Source: Apus apus
Lineage: Eukaryota; Chordata; Aves; Apodiformes; Apodidae
NCBI RefSeq assembly: GCF_020740795.1
Contig: NC_067294.1
Location: 434,001-498,000, forward strand
Length of the DNA stretch: 64,000 nt
Direction of reading: 5' to 3'
Below, in pieces: positions 47,318 to 61,300 of this stretch. The position numbers and the translations under genes were made by a program. Below the pieces are notes generated by a model, which had not been told where the DNA came from, did not search any database, and worked only from the letters and a program-made list of their open reading frames with translations. Within the stretch, counting starts at the first letter, position 1. The number at the start of each line of letters is the position of its first letter.

Positions 47318-50300
47318 CCCCTAGTGGCTGTAGGATGAAACTCTAGAGAATGACTGGCAAGGGCTCAGCGCCTGGAAGACAGAACTGGGAGCCAGGCAGG
47401 GTGTCTCATGGTTACTGAGCCAGCCCTGGCTCTCCTTCCTCCTCCTCCTTCTGCTGGGTGTCTGGAACTGCCCAAATCCAGCCTGGCCCTCCCATGCTGC
47501 CAGCAGTGCAGCTTCTGGTGGCACCTTCCCAGCATTTGTAGCACCTGACCAGTCATGATCCTAAATACTTGGTGTGACCACAGCATCCTCTTGGAGCAGA
47601 GACTGATCCTGGGGGACTTTCTGTGGACCCCATCTTGGCTACAGTTCTCAGGCTCTAGGAGAGAATCTGGCAGTGCTGCAGCAGCCAGTGGTCATCCAAA
47701 ACAGCTCTGGGAATTCCCTCCTGGGATTGAATATCGTTGCTTTGACCTTCCTTATGGCACATGGTGGGAGAGTCCCTGTTGTGCCCGGTGCTCCAGATCT
47801 CAGTCAGATGGGGACAGGAGGCTGCTCTGCCTCCTCCTCTGTGTCTGGGACAAGGTGGCTCTGGCTGGGGCAGGGAGGCATCCTCCGTGTGATGGATGTG
47901 CAGAGCATTTGTTAATGTTATGTTTTCTTGCCTCTGCTGCCTCTGCCTGTAATTTATCAGGAAACAGGACTGCAGTTCAGGTCTGGGTGTAGGTCACTTT
48001 CTGAAGCCCTCCAAGGTTTCTGCCAGGCTAGTCAGGCAATTAAAACTGAGCTGATGAATGACCTGATGCAGACTCCAATTCATTAACTAATCATAAGAAA
48101 TAAGTGGATAGAAAATGGGCCCAGTTCAGGAGCTTGTGAGAGGTTCATGAGTGGTCCCCCCATCCCGGGTGCTGGGCTGGGCAGAGCCCAGAGCAGCCGG
48201 GCAGGCTCAGAACAATATATTTTCATTATACACACACATTGTGCTGCAGAACCCCTGCAGTTGCATCTTGCCTTTCCTAGTGTTGTTTTCTTTGCACTCT
48301 GTGCTTTGTGTGGTGGCTTGTGGTGAGGCAGAAGACTGCAGACTTGGTGGTTAGTGGGGCCAGGGCTTGGACCAGCTTCTCTGCACCACGGAGATGCTGC
48401 AGAGGGGAGACATCCCTGGGGGGATGAGGTGGCCTTCCCTCCTGGCCAACTTGGAAATGACAAAGCAGGGTCCCAGTGTTGATGTCTAACCTCTCTTCCC
48501 TGAGGAAATAGGGCTGAAGAGAGTCTAGAGGATGGGAAGAGAGGAGGGAAGTTGGTATTTATAAAAATAACAGAAACCCTTGAAGAGCTCGCCCACCTCC
48601 ATGTAGAGCTATCACCCTCCTGCCAGCATGTGATGGCTCCCTTTTCATTGCTACCCAATTAAAAAAGAAATTGGACAGCAGCAGCCAGAGATGGGCAGGG
48701 GTTTGGAGCACATCTTCACAGAAGGTGCAGTGTGTTTCAGGCAGCAACCACTGCCTTTGCTTGTGCTGCCAGAGCCAGGTGGGTGGTTCTGCTGGCAGAG
48801 GAAAGGTGATGAGAGCAACTGTTCAGAACAAATGTTGTTAGTCTGGTGCATTTTGCTGACCCACAGACCCAGTCAATGCCTTCCCTGGGATGATCAGCTT
48901 GTCCATGTAGACAAGGGCCACTTGTTGAGCACTGCCTCACTCAGGACTTGTGACAAAGCTCTGAGTTAGCTCCTATAGGAGGTTCTGCTTTAACCTGGGC
49001 TTTTGGAAGAAAAAGGTCTGAGTTCTAGTCCTTCTTCCTTCAGATGCTCCTTGGTGAAATAATGCAGTCCAGATGCTTCTTCCTAGGTGTTGCCAGGAGA
49101 GGAGCAGAGAAGATGAGGAGCACTAGATGATGTGGCTCCATGGGTGCACTATGAGACCAGTGGACAGGTATGGCTGTGGGAACAAGGTGCTCATTAGAGC
49201 TGTTGCTATAAAATGTCCTGTTTTCTGTTCTCTCTCCCTACGTATTTTGAATATATTTAGGGCACTTATCACCATAGCATCAAAGCACTGAAATATCCTG
49301 TGTGAGAAACTCAGAGATCTGCCCCAAAATAGCTGCCTGCTCTTTTACCAAAGTGCCAATTTCACTGTCAGTGCTTCCTTTCCCTGCTGTTGCCTGTTGC
49401 TGTGCACGAGTGCCAGAGCTGCCTCTGCTCACGCCGCGCGGCACTGGCCGTGGTGACGCGGCGGGTGAAGGGCTGAGTCTGGGAGAGCTTTGTGGTGCTT
49501 CTCGGTGTGTTTGTCTTGGGTCCTCAGTACCAGGTAATGAGCTGCACAGTTTTGGAAGCTTCCCTGTGTGCATGGTTGCTGTGAAACCTTAGTGCTGTTC
49601 AGCTTGATGGGAGAGGATAGAGAGGGTGGTTTGTTCCATGGAAAGCAATTTTCTGAATGGATGATGTGAGCGGCATCGGCTGCTGTGAGCCCAGAGGTGC
49701 GGAAAGACTTTGTGGCTCGTGAAGTCTTAAGGCATGCTGAGCAGCTTTGGCTTCTCCTGATGCTCCTGGGGTCCCTTGAAGCTTAGTGCACCTGACAAAT
49801 TGGAGCCAAGGAGATGCTGGGTTTCCTCATACCTGAGCTTCAGTGGCAGGGCTGAGGTGTGAGCAATGGAGCTGGAACAACTTCTGTCTGTTGCTCTCTG
49901 AGCATTTTGCAGCCCCAAACTGAACCCCAAGTTCTTCCTTGCTGCCAGGCCTTGCACACCTGTGTCACTTGGGAAACCCTGCTCCAATTGTAGATAGAGT
50001 GTGCAAGGTGACTGGCTTCAGTGTACATCTGTCTGAAGCTCCCGATGAGTTATGGTTTGGTGTTTTCTTTTTGCCCCTCGTCTTCCCCTGCCTCTCTGCA
50101 TATGACTGCCCTGAGCTCCCGCCTGCTGGTTCTTTGTTGCCAGCACTGCCATCTGCCTGATTAATTCCCGTGCAGTTCCGAGCACCCATGCCACTCTTCC
50201 CTGGGCCTGGGAAGCGCTGGGGATGCTTCCTCAGTGGTCACGGACTCAGTCACCCCGAGCTGCCTGTCCTGTCATTAGCGTGTGGGGAGGGACCGTCTGG

Positions 50301-52113
50301 AGCCAGGCGAGCCAGCCCCTCCTCCCCCCTGCGCCAGCACAGGTAATTACTGCCCGAGCTGCTCCGGAACACGCCTCCTGCAATCCTGTCCAGCTCTCAG
50401 TGTGCTTGGGAGGAGTGGGAGGTCTGCCTGGTTATAGAGCTTGGTAGGTTTTCTGGTTGAGTTTTAAAGGGATGAGACTTCAGCAAAGACCTGGCATGTC
50501 TTCTCTGAGGTGTTCAGCTGTCTTTGAGGTGGCTCTGCTGAGAGTTCTTCCCTGCACCTGGCACCACCTTTATAGCTGGACAAACGCCACGTTTTCAATT
50601 TGTCAGGATTTTTCTGTGGGGCCTTAAATTGTAACAGAGTGCACCAGGTGAGGAACTTATCTGTTCATTGGTGGTTTCTGTGCTACAGAAAATCCCTTTG
50701 GGGATGAAGCAGGCAGATCCCAGCTTCCCACTCCACTAACAGAAAAAGTCTGAAAGAGTAAAAGAACAGGGGCTGTACACTAGTAAATTATTTTATCCGT
50801 TCCCTTTTCTTAGTTCCAGAAGAAAATGTCCTTCTCTGAGGCTGTGCCAGAGTCTCAGAGAGCTTCTGTTGACCAGTGGAGTTAATTTCATGGGGTTTGT
50901 ACGTGATTAACCAAGGATGGGATTTCAGAGCCGTTTGGAAGAGGCTCAGCTACCGCTGTCTGGAGCTGTGCGGCGGTGGCTGTGCCTGGGAGGGGAATTG
51001 CTGGTCTGTAAACCCACAATCAAAACAGAGTATGAAACCCAGGAGCTGTTGTGCAGGGGGTTGCTGGAGAGTGGTCCCAGCTGGCACAGCTCTCTGGCTC
51101 GGCCCACTCCCCACGGGCCCACAGGAGGTGCCTGGGCCAGCGGGGTCTCTGAGACTGGAGCTGCTGCTGCCGTGGGGGTGGGTCTGGGGCGTGGGGGAAT
51201 GCTGAACTCTGCTTCTGTTAACTTAGACAACGTTTCATGCATCTTAATGTAGACTTAAGCCCCCGGATTTCACTTTGGATATTTACAAAAGCGTTATCTG
51301 AATGGGTGGGCAGTGGGAAGGAGTTGGAGTGAGCTCATGGGCTGTGAGGAGGGAGCTGACAGGGAATTAGAAGAAACCAAGTAATGAGGAGAAGCAAGAT
51401 TCAGTGCCCTTGTCTGCAGAGTCTGAGTGACTGCAGCAATGGCACGTCCCTTCCCATTGTCCCTTTCTTCTCCTAATCTCCTATTAACTTATATTGTGTT
51501 AAAACTCCAGGACTAAAACCAAAAAGAAAAGCAAGCAAGCAACCTAATGAAAACTCTGAGTGAACCCCCCCCTCTAAAGGCAACATGAACCATCAGCCAG
51601 GAACTGACTGATTCTGATTTATGGTTTCTTTATCCTGCAGAAGCAGGAAAGTAACAAACCCGTGTTTGGATATCTGTGGGCTTTCCTGCAGCAGCGAGGA
51701 GATCAAAACCAGCTGAGCTATTTCTGATACCTGCGCTCTTCCTTTCCCCTCCCACCCTCTCTCTGGTACCTTGCAGGCAGCCTTACACGACATCAAAGGA
51801 GCTCAGTTTTGTGGATGTTTGTGCCTCTTGCAGCAGCCCTGGGGGCTCCTCCAGAGCTCGGCACAGCCCGGGTCAGGACGGGACTCTCCCGTGCAGGGAT
51901 AGACACTGTCCTGCCCCGTCCCGCTCCCTTGGGATCTTCCCCAGTTCTCTGCAAGCCTCAGACTCGCAGGTCCAAACGGCGCTGGCGGTGTGGGGACACG
52001 GGGAAGAGCTGTCCCTCGCTGCGGGAGGGGGAGTGGCAGGCCCGGGGTGCTTGCCCCCCGCAGGAGGGAGGAGCGGGGCAGGCGTGGGGGCAGCAAGAGG
52101 AGGGGTTACCCTG

Positions 52114-52395
52114 TCAGTTGGCGGAGATGCTGCTGTAGTTCTTCCTGACAGGGAAGGTCAGTGGCCCGGAGAGGTCCAGAGACAGCGCCTTGGGGTGCAG
52201 GGCCCGCCGCTGGTGCAGGGGGCTGGAGCTGGTCCTGGGCGAGCAGAGCAGGGCCAGCTCGGGGCCCGGCGGGCTGGCCTCGGGCAGCGGCACCTCGGCC
52301 GCGGGTGCCGGCTCCGTCCTGCTGGGCGAGGGCTGCAGGCTGTGCCGCTTGGGCGGTGGAGGGCTGTGGTTCTGGAACCTCACCGTCTTCACTTG
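52114..52395 (-). CDS. SH3RF2: SH3RF2 terminal exon with PP1-docking motif
   Basis: It opens QVKTVRFQNHSPPPPKR, in which KTVRF is the RVxF-type motif by which SH3RF2 binds and inhibits protein phosphatase 1. It ends YSSISAN and TGA. The residues after the motif diverge from mammals, and the C-terminal tail is not recognisably homologous to the human one. Confidence 0.94.
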   Translation of the reverse strand, partial: QVKTVRFQNHSPPPPKRHSLQPSPSRTEPAPAAEVPLPEASPPGPELALLCSPRTSSSPLHQRRALHPKALSLDLSGPLTFPVRKNYSSISAN

Positions 52396-55300
52396 CTGCA
52401 ACGAGATGGGGATCCGAGTCAGGACGACCTGCAGAATACTCTGTCTTGATGAACTTTCCCTCTGGCTGCCAGAAAGGAATTTCCTTTCCAGATGGCTCAG
52501 CCCAAGCCAGGTGGGGGAGATGGGAGAAGCTCTGCAGACCAGCCTGACGCACAGTCCAACAGCCAGGTCTGGCCTTTGCTCATGCACTCCCAGATTCCTG
52601 GGGACCTTGGGGAAGGGGATTCTTGCCTGATTTAAGACTTCAGAAAGGTCTCAAGATTTGACTGTGACCGAACACTGTTTTACAGGGAAAGATTTCCTGC
52701 AGCATCTTGCCTTTCTAAAGGCCTTGACCTGAACAGCAGAGTCAGCACCACAAATACTTGATTTTGTACTGCAGGTACCAATGTGCTTGCTAGCAGAGGA
52801 AATCCTGGGGAGAGTGGAGCCCTGGAGGGATCTGGCCCTGGTCAGTATTGGGCTGACACCAAATACCCATCCCAGGAGGCCTGGGGTCCCTCTGCCCTGT
52901 GGTAACCACCGGCCGTACCTTTTCGGCGCCGTTGCGGGAGGTGTCCGGCTTCACCAGGATGGACGGCGGGGCTGACGCGGGCGGCTTTGGAGCTGCCTCG
53001 CTCTTGGATGGAGGGTCTTTGGCGTCCAGGATCACGGAGCTGCAGACAGAAGGAGTCCTGCTTTCCCCTCCTCTGACCAACAGTGCTGGTGAAGCGTCGT
53101 GGGAGAAGCTTGGCCTCGCTGCTCCCTCAGCCAGGCCGGCTGCGGGCGCGCCGTGCGGCGCGGGGCTGGGCTGGTGGTAAAGCTGGAGCTGCTGGGGCCG
53201 CGCCGTGGGAGGACGCCGGAGGGAGCCAGCAACGTGCATGGGGGTCCCTGCCTGCCCCGGCCTCTGCAGGGATCCGTCTGGGGAGCAAGAACAGTTGGAA
53301 GGAGGTAAGTCAGCAGGAATCCTAAATGCTTCTCACAAAGCAAAGAGGCAGTAGCGAGCAGTGACCCCACAGATTTCCCTAGTTAATTCCTGCTGCTTTT
53401 TTTGGTGGAGTGTCCTTTCTCACCTTCAGGCTATTCATGATTTTATGCATCTCAGATATTTCCAACCTGAATAATTTTTCTCCTGAGACAGAAGTTATTT
53501 CATTCTCTTGGCCATCCTCCTGCATACTGTTCCTGATTTTACTGTTCTCTTTTTGAATTGCCAGAAATACATGAAGTGTTCAGGGTATGAGTTCACCACA
53601 AACAGCAGAGTTTTATTCATTTATTCTGGGTTCCTTTCTTAATAATTCCTAATAATATACTAAATTAAGCTCCTACAGAGCTGTCTGTGACAATTCCAAA
53701 ACCTCCCTCCAGAGCGGCAAAAGCCGGTTTGGGGCCTCCAAAGCACTTACTCTTCCTTGTGCTGCCACGTCCACGCCGCAGCGATGCCTGTCCCCCAGCC
53801 ACGCTCCTCCCCGGTGAGGGCACAGGCATGGGCAGCAGCACAGGCTTCAAGGCTCTGCTTTGCCTTGGGCCATTCTCTGAGATGCTCCCTTGGGAGGAGA
53901 GTGAGGAGGTCGACAGAGTCCAGGAGGCATAGAGGGAAGGCATCTTCGAGTCGGAGAGAATAGATTTCCTGTTTGGAGTGGAAAAGAAAATAAGCTGAGA
54001 CTAGACTTGTGCACTAGATATGTAAGAAATTCTCCAAATAGCTGGAGTGGTAAGAGGCACCTCTAGGCACAGGGGCTGGGCAGGCCCATACAGACCAGGC
54101 AGAGGTTTGTGCTCCTGTCACCTGGCTCAAGCCTTCCCTCTGCCCTTTGGGTGCACAGGAGCTACCTTGGATTGTCCTCCTCCCCTGCCTTCCCTAGAGA
54201 GGTCATCTTCATGCTCTCACGTGGAGCTACTGAATTGCCAAAAAAACCTTGGCAACCTTCCCCACCAGCACACTGGCCACATACGGCTCAAAATCCCTTG
54301 AGAGAGTGGGACATCATGATGTCCCTTTGCTAATTCCTCTGATTCTTCCTTTACCTTTTTGATGGGTAGAGGAATGATTTATGGTTTAATAACTGAACAG
54401 TGATTCATCAAGTAACTCAGGCACCAATTTACTACGAAGAAATTTTCTAGGGAGGATAGAACAGCAGCTCCAAATCCAGTGCTTTATGAGGCTCTGTAGG
54501 GTGCCTGGGCTGGGCTCTGCATGACTTGTTGGCTCTGTTTATGGGCAAGGTGGAGCCATGGGGCTGCTGGAGGCTGAATGGGCCAGAAATGAGCTGGGGA
54601 GACAGACTCATCACCAGTACTGCTGAATATGGAGGGTGCAGGGGGCAACACTGGCAGTAAAGCAGCACTGGGGCCTCTGGCAGGAACCCAGTGAGCTGGC
54701 AGAACAGAGTGTGAGCAAGGACAAAGAATCAAGGTGGGAGAAAACAAATGGCATCAAGAGGATCTGGGAGTGCCAGGTGAGTTTTGGATGTGTTGCTGGG
54801 AGCCTTTCAGGGAAGCAGGGCTGAGATGCCTGAACAGTCCCTCATTGCAGCCCTGGTGACCCTGTATGGGGGTGATCCCCCTGCTGCTAAAGCTGCCCCT
54901 CTGTCCATCCCCGTGCCCCTCTGTCCATCCCTGCTCCTGCAGGACCAGTACAGAGGGCTTCAAGACATGGAAACCCTGCTCCAGGGTCTCCTGACTTTCC
55001 CCACTCTGTGTTTGCAGAAGTGGAGTACTATATTTCTAAGCTGTTGTTAATTTATCTACCTAATCTGAGTATATCTCCTGGGAACTAAGGGCACAGGCAT
55101 TTTTTTGTAAATTTTAATTATGTGTATTTTAATTATGGCTCTTTCTAATGCATGTTTGTTTAGTTAAATCAATGGTGTCCAGTGCTTAAATGCCTGCTCT
55201 AAAGACAGTATTTTGACTCTAAAAGAGCCTTCAGCTTTTGGTTTCTTTTCTGGCAGGAAAAAAAAAAAGGTCGAAGTCATCCAAAAGGAACAAAGGCAAG

Positions 55301-58300
55301 TCCGAGCTCAGACACGCTGCTCTTCGTCCCGGCTCCCAGGCTAACTCATCCAAGTGAGCCGGTTGTGTCACCTGCCGGTCTCTGCCAAAGCTCCTGGACT
55401 GAATTAAGCAGCCAGGGGAGGAGCTGCTGCTGTCTCTGCCAACACCCCAGGTTTCAAGCAAGCGGCCAGAGGCTGGTGTTGTGCCGGGTGGCCCCTTGCA
55501 GGGCAGCGCTGCTGCCCCCCCCGGCTCTCCTGCCGCCCGCGGGGGAGATGCGGGTCCCGGGAAGCCCGTGCAGCCCGGTGGGCACAGCGGGAGCTTGAAG
55601 GCGTGAGAGCTGCCGGGAGCCAACCCGCCCGGCTGAGGGGTCCCTGGCCCTTGTCGCTACCGCAGGAATCCCTGGCAGAGATTTCTCTGTGGGAACGGGA
55701 AGACCCCAAATCCTACGTGTTACCCCCTCCCCGTGTGTTTTTGTTTATGCAAGAAAAAACAGACCTGAAGAGGGGAGCGACGTAGTTGCTGGGGAAGATG
55801 CCCACCCTCCCCGTGGCAAGGGACATGCCCCGCAGCCAGCCGTCCTGCTCCTTCCCGAACACACGGACCCCTTCTCCCTTCTGCAGCTCCAGCTCCTCCG
55901 GTCTGTGAGCCATGTAGGAATGCAGAGCCACGCACCTGGGGAGAGAGGGCGTGAGGAGGGAGCCTGCCCTGTGCAGCACAGTCAGAGCCCACCCTGGAGC
56001 TCCGGGGTTTAACCATGCTGGAGAACCTCGGCACTGGCTCCGGGTGAGCAGCAGCTGTTTGCCTGCAGAAATCAATCTGAGATCCCCTCTAGACCCCCTG
56101 TTGTGATTCTGGGACTGTGACCAGGTGATGAAGCTTTGCTCTCTACAGGAAGCCACTTGTGACCACACAGCAAAACCGGAGCAAAAGAAAATGGTAGAGT
56201 TTTCAAAACTTTCCCGTTTGTTCTTCAAAGAACTTTGTCTCCAGTGTAACACATTTAATTTAATTGCATTGTTGTTGTTTTTCTTCAAGGGGAATGTGAT
56301 CTGCTCCCAAGTATTAATGAGTTACAGACCAATACAGCAATTATCAGATATTTAAAAAACAGAAACAACAGAGTAGTTGTCTAGATAGTCAAGGACTCTC
56401 CCATAATTTTTTAAAAAGTTTCTCTCTCCCTGCTCTTCAGACCAGCCACTTGAACTTTTGCCTGGAAATGCCTGTCTTTATAAAGCGACTGCTCCTTCTG
56501 CTCCTTGCCCAGAGCAGGCAGGCTCAGTGTGAGGCTGTTCTGCTGCTGCAGTGGTTTGGCACTTCATACAGGACTCATCCCGGAGGGTGGGATGTGCAGA
56601 TACAGGTTTGAGATAATAAGGCTGGAAAAGGAGCTGTGCAAAACAGGCAGCTGATTGCACACTTTAGTAACATCCTCACTCTGCAAACTATTTTAAGGTA
56701 TTAGGAGTTTTCCTGTGCTCAGGATTAAATGTGTGCAATAGTCTCAGATGACCTGTGCTCATGTGTGAAAGCAGCAGCATCCCGAGCACAGCACAGATAC
56801 TGCTCCTGGGTACCAGTGATTCCACAGGTCTGGCTCGATACTGTGGAGGTGCTAATTACCATGTAGACAGCTTGTTGCTATCAGGTTGTTATTAGGTACA
56901 GTGCCAGGCTGATTAATCTTATCCAGAGGAAAACAATTCATCGCAATGTATTATCTGCAAATTTTAACCCTGGGAAAGTTTTAAAAGGTCAGATCCTTCA
57001 ACACACCAGTGACCATCACTGGTTTACTCAAATAACTAGAGGCACTTAAGGAATAACTAGTTTCTGTGTATTTAAAACAATTTAAATGTATAGGCAGAAC
57101 TATAATCTGTAAATACTGAAATAACTTAGTAAGATTCAAGGACAGTTCACCAGCTGGAAATAGAATAACTCAATTGTGATACTGTCACTGTGACCCCCTG
57201 TTGAGACCAGCCAAGTACATTCCTATGTGGATCTGCATTTGGATCCGAGCACACGGGAGCTGGGCTCTGTCTGCCTTTGCCTCCCAGCTCACAAGCACCT
57301 TTGGCTGGATAAGCCTAAGGTGAAGGTACAGGAAATTACAAGACCCCCCCCAACATATTTCAGTTTCCTTACGTACATGTAAGTTGATATGTGGTGTTGC
57401 AGGTGGGGAACAGTGACGATGGCTGCAGAGTGCCCCAATGACCCTGGCACAGGATAGTAAGATGCACTGACCTGCAGGGAGAAAGAAAGCACAAGTTTGA
57501 GCCCTAAACCTGTAATTGTTGCTCATCTCAAGTATATGAGATCTGCTCGAGCTGGAAACACTCCTCTGCCTCTCTCCTTGTGCTCGGTGTTTTCTCACCC
57601 TTTTTGCTTGTCTCTGAACAAGGTGGGTTCCTCCAGTTCACTCGCAGCCTGGTGCTTGCTCCAGGGGAGGGGTTTGGGAAGGCAGCACTTCACGGGCAGC
57701 CCTCGCTAACCAGGAGGGACCGTCGCGTCTGCAGGTGAGGGCTGTGTAAGCGTTGCTGTTTCACTTGTTAGTTATTTAGCTCCAGCTGGGTGTACTGGCA
57801 TTGTCTAAACCCTAAATAATACAGTCCTTGCCTCAGTGATCTTTTAATAACTATTATTAAAGCTATTTACTCTGTCCACGGCGTCCCGAGCAGCCCCGCG
57901 GGCCGAGCTCCGCGCTGGCGGGGGGAGCAGCTGCTGCCGTGTGGGAGCACAGCCTGGGGTGGGCCCTGGGCTGGCCCTTTCCCCACTACCATTTTGCATC
58001 TTTTAGGGGGTACCAGCCACCATAATGCCCTCTCTGTCCTCTCACAGGGGTCTTTCATGTTACAAGGAGGAGCCTCAGCCCTGTTTCTGCTGTCAGGGTA
58101 ATTGTGTGTGCCAGAGCTGCGCTGCCCGTCCCTGCTGCCGCCCGCCTAAGGCAAGAAGATGACTCCTTGGACCTCCCTGTCATCCCAGTGAGGATGTGGG
58201 CAGTGTTCTGGGTTGTTCCTTCTCCCCTGCCCCTCCACGTCCTGCAGGTTGAGTGATATCCACCACTTTGGGGGGTTTTGGAGGTGAGCATCCTGTGCCT

Positions 58301-61300
58301 GGAGTCTGGCTGAGCACCTGCCCCCAGCCCCAGACCTGCCTGCACCGTGTGTCTCTTCTGCTGCTGCCACTGGTTCTGGTTCCATGTCCTTTGTGCTTGG
58401 TGGGCTCCAGCATGGTTGCACCATGGGAAGCTGCCCCCCCTTCACATGGCACTGATCTCTGCAGAGTCTTCACCACCATGAGGAGACTGCATGGAGAGTG
58501 GGGCTTGTTCAAAGGGTTAAGAACATCCAATTGAAAGAAAAGGGGCAATTTCTACAAATGCCAGCTCTCAAGTGAGAGCAGTCCTGCTTGTGCGCCCTGC
58601 AGATGGACAAGTAAATAGGAAGAACTCTCTGAGGCCGAGGAAGTCAGCACTTCCATCTCCAGCATACTCTGCAGGCTGGAGGGAGCTTCCAGATGCCAAG
58701 AACAAGACGTGGAGCTCTTTCACTTGGTTGTTGGTGCAAAGCGGGTTTGTGTTTCATAGCCAGCTGATAGATTGAATGGGTGGTAAAAAAAACAGTACTG
58801 GAGCTATTAGATATGGGAAATGTTAATTCTTTTCCAAAACCATCTGAAGAACATGTAGATAAAAACCCCTGAGATGTGTAGGCCAACTGTACATGGTACT
58901 TCCAGTAAGAAATGCTACTGAAGTGCCTCGAGGAGGCTTAGGTCTAAGTGAGTCCTCCACTGTTTTCCCCTCCATTGGGGCTGCATCTCCTGGACCATCT
59001 ATTAGCATCTTCCCCTTTGGTCAGCAGACTCGCAATGCGGATCAGGGAATTCCTGCTATGCCAGAAGAGGAAGGTGCTGGGCTCAATCCTGCTTGGAGCT
59101 GCATGACAGCATACTTTAAAGGAAGTATTTTCCTTGCTGGTTGCAAACTTATGTAGCAATCAGGGTGAAAGGTCTTACAATGAAACCAGAATTTTCCATG
59201 TACAGTAGACCCCTCCCTTTCACACGAAAGCTCAGCTCTCTTTCAGATGACAGCAGCAAAACAGCTGAAGCTGAAGTTTTTTGACCAGTGGTAGCTGGCT
59301 GCTTTGTTTACATGCCAAGCAGGGAGGCAGAGGGCTAGCTGGAACAGGGACCACCACATTTCTCTCCTCTGGAGGTGGTCCCAGCACAGCAGGGAGGCTG
59401 CAGCAGCATCCCCGGGGAATTCCAGCCCAGCAGAAAGTCACTGGGCTAGGATGTGGCTGGCAGTCTTGCTCTCCAGCAAAGACCACAGGACCTTTAATGA
59501 TGTAAGTTGTCAGGGCTTTAATCTTGTGTTAATTTCAAATCCAATTTCTAGTGGTCATGTCTGTAAGATGGTGCTGGGGCACTGGCTTAGCAAGGACTTA
59601 GGGAAAAAAAAAAAGTGACTCACCATCTCTATTGCTCTCCAGTAAATTAATTAAAAAACCCCAGCAACTCTGGCTTCTGTCTCTGGACCCGGAGTGGCAG
59701 GTAAGCTGCAGACCATCTCTGTGTTCCTCATTTTATAATCCGGGTGGGGTCAGAGCAACCTCTCATATAAATGAAATTAATTGGAAATTATAATTCTGTT
59801 TTAATAATTTTGATAATCAAAACCTTTGAATTCTGAGAATCTGGAGTTTCTTTTTCCTGCATTGGAGCAAAATGACAACCTTTTGTTGGCTTTCCTGATG
59901 GAACTGTGTTCTGTTGTTCACTTTGGGATGGAAAGCTGAAGGTTTTTCATCTTTCTCTGTTGCCCATCTGCATGGAAGGATCTGAGCCAGTTTTGTATTG
60001 TCAACAGAGAGGTTAAAAGATGGAATTAATTATTTTCCAGCCAGGTCTAAGTGATTTCAGCACTCCTGCTGATCTCCTGCGAGTACCTTGCAAGCCCTTG
60101 TAAGCACAGGGAGTTTCATTTCCGCCTCTCCTTAAATCCCTCTTACTCCATCTCCCCACCTCGCTTGTCGCCAAGGTGGTTTCTGCCTTGGCTCCTGTCC
60201 CTGGCTCCCTGCTGACACAGGCACTTCCCTGGCCAGTCTTCAGGAGCTGCCTTGTGGGGAGGGAGATCATCCCCCTTCTGCTGTGGGGCACTTGGTGCTA
60301 CTGGAAGTTGGAGCCTGTGACTTTCAGCTCATTTATTACATGGGAAAGCCGAGTGTGCTTGAGGGCAGATGTCAGGGCGATCAGCTCATGCTAACGAGCA
60401 GCAAAGGGCAGCAGCAGCTCTTGGCCTGATGTTTCTTGACCTGAGTACCAGCAGGCCCAGGGTGATAAAAGCTCCCTGGTGGCTGGAAAGAGATTCCTGC
60501 AGCTGCCGGTGCTTTGTGCTGCAGGGGGAGGACAGGGCTCAGCAGCCTGGCCCCGTGCTGGGCTCTTGCACAACCGGCACGGCTCGGTGTGCCACAAGCC
60601 TGGAACTGGTTCTGAGCCGGGCTGGCAGCAGGCAGGGAAGGGAGGGCAGGAGGGCGGGCGGCAGCGCCGGCTGCTCCCGGTTATTCCCTTTTATGGGCCG
60701 AGGTGAGTCCGACCTGCTCCGTGCTCCCGGCAATGCTGGGAGGGCCCGTGGTGCTTCCCAAGCCCTGTCTGTGGCTGCGTGTACCCGGGGTGCAGCCCCC
60801 CTGCACCCCCTGCCCAGCACCCCTGGGGTGGGACCGTGCTGGGGGACACAGGCACAGCGGGGGGATACCAATGCTCCTCTTTGTCTCCCTCAAATGTATG
60901 GAGTCTCATAGCTTAGGGTAAGTGTCACGTAACTACAGGTTACTGGAAAATTCCCACTTTTTTTGACCCCAAGGAAAGCAATGAACATCTGTTCAAAATG
61001 CTTGGATTTTAAAAAAACTACATCCAAATATTCAGTTTCTGTTTGGAAGCCTGTCCTTGCAGAGGGATCTAATGGCTTGGGTAGGAGCAGGGTCACTTGG
61101 TTTCCAGTTTGCTCACTAAGGTGGTTGTGCTGCCCCATTGCAGAACCACAGAATCATCATGGTTGGAAAGGACCTCTGGGATCACCAAGTCCAACCATCC
61201 TCAGGTGACAGCTGGTGCCAGGGCTTGCAAAAGATTCTCCACTTTGCAGCTCAGCCATTGCAACCCAAACTCAGAGATGGAAAAAGGAGAAACGGCAGCC

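Larger units (their letters stand above)
40011..52113. other. LARS1-SH3RF2 intergenic region, no confident gene
   Basis: I reviewed open frames on both strands across this 12-kb interval. None has codon structure, splice signals and a recognisable family together. In mammals PLAC8L1 lies here on the same strand as LARS1. Its cysteine-rich signature (CFCGLFCPMC-like) is not visible. The interval contains CpG-rich patches at 44.0-45.66 kb, an AT-rich block at 45.7-46.2 kb, a TATA box and two exon-like blocks (listed separately), plus short tandem duplications. Some of its left and right ends may be unrecognised UTR. I could not identify the SH3RF2 poly(A) signal. Confidence 0.6.

Noticed and set aside
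52161-52630. Plus-strand open frames over the last SH3RF2 exon
   Set aside because: The minus strand encodes the conserved KTVRF-containing exon; the plus-strand frames are antisense shadows in GC-rich sequence.
55231-55623. 130-codon minus-strand open frame in an SH3RF2 intron
   Set aside because: The flanking SH3RF2 exons join in frame and match mammals without it, and the translation has no similarity to the family.
56474-56485. TTTATAAA TATA-like sequence in an SH3RF2 intron
   Set aside because: It is an isolated palindromic AT match in ordinary intron sequence, with no nearby CpG enrichment, exon or conserved start.
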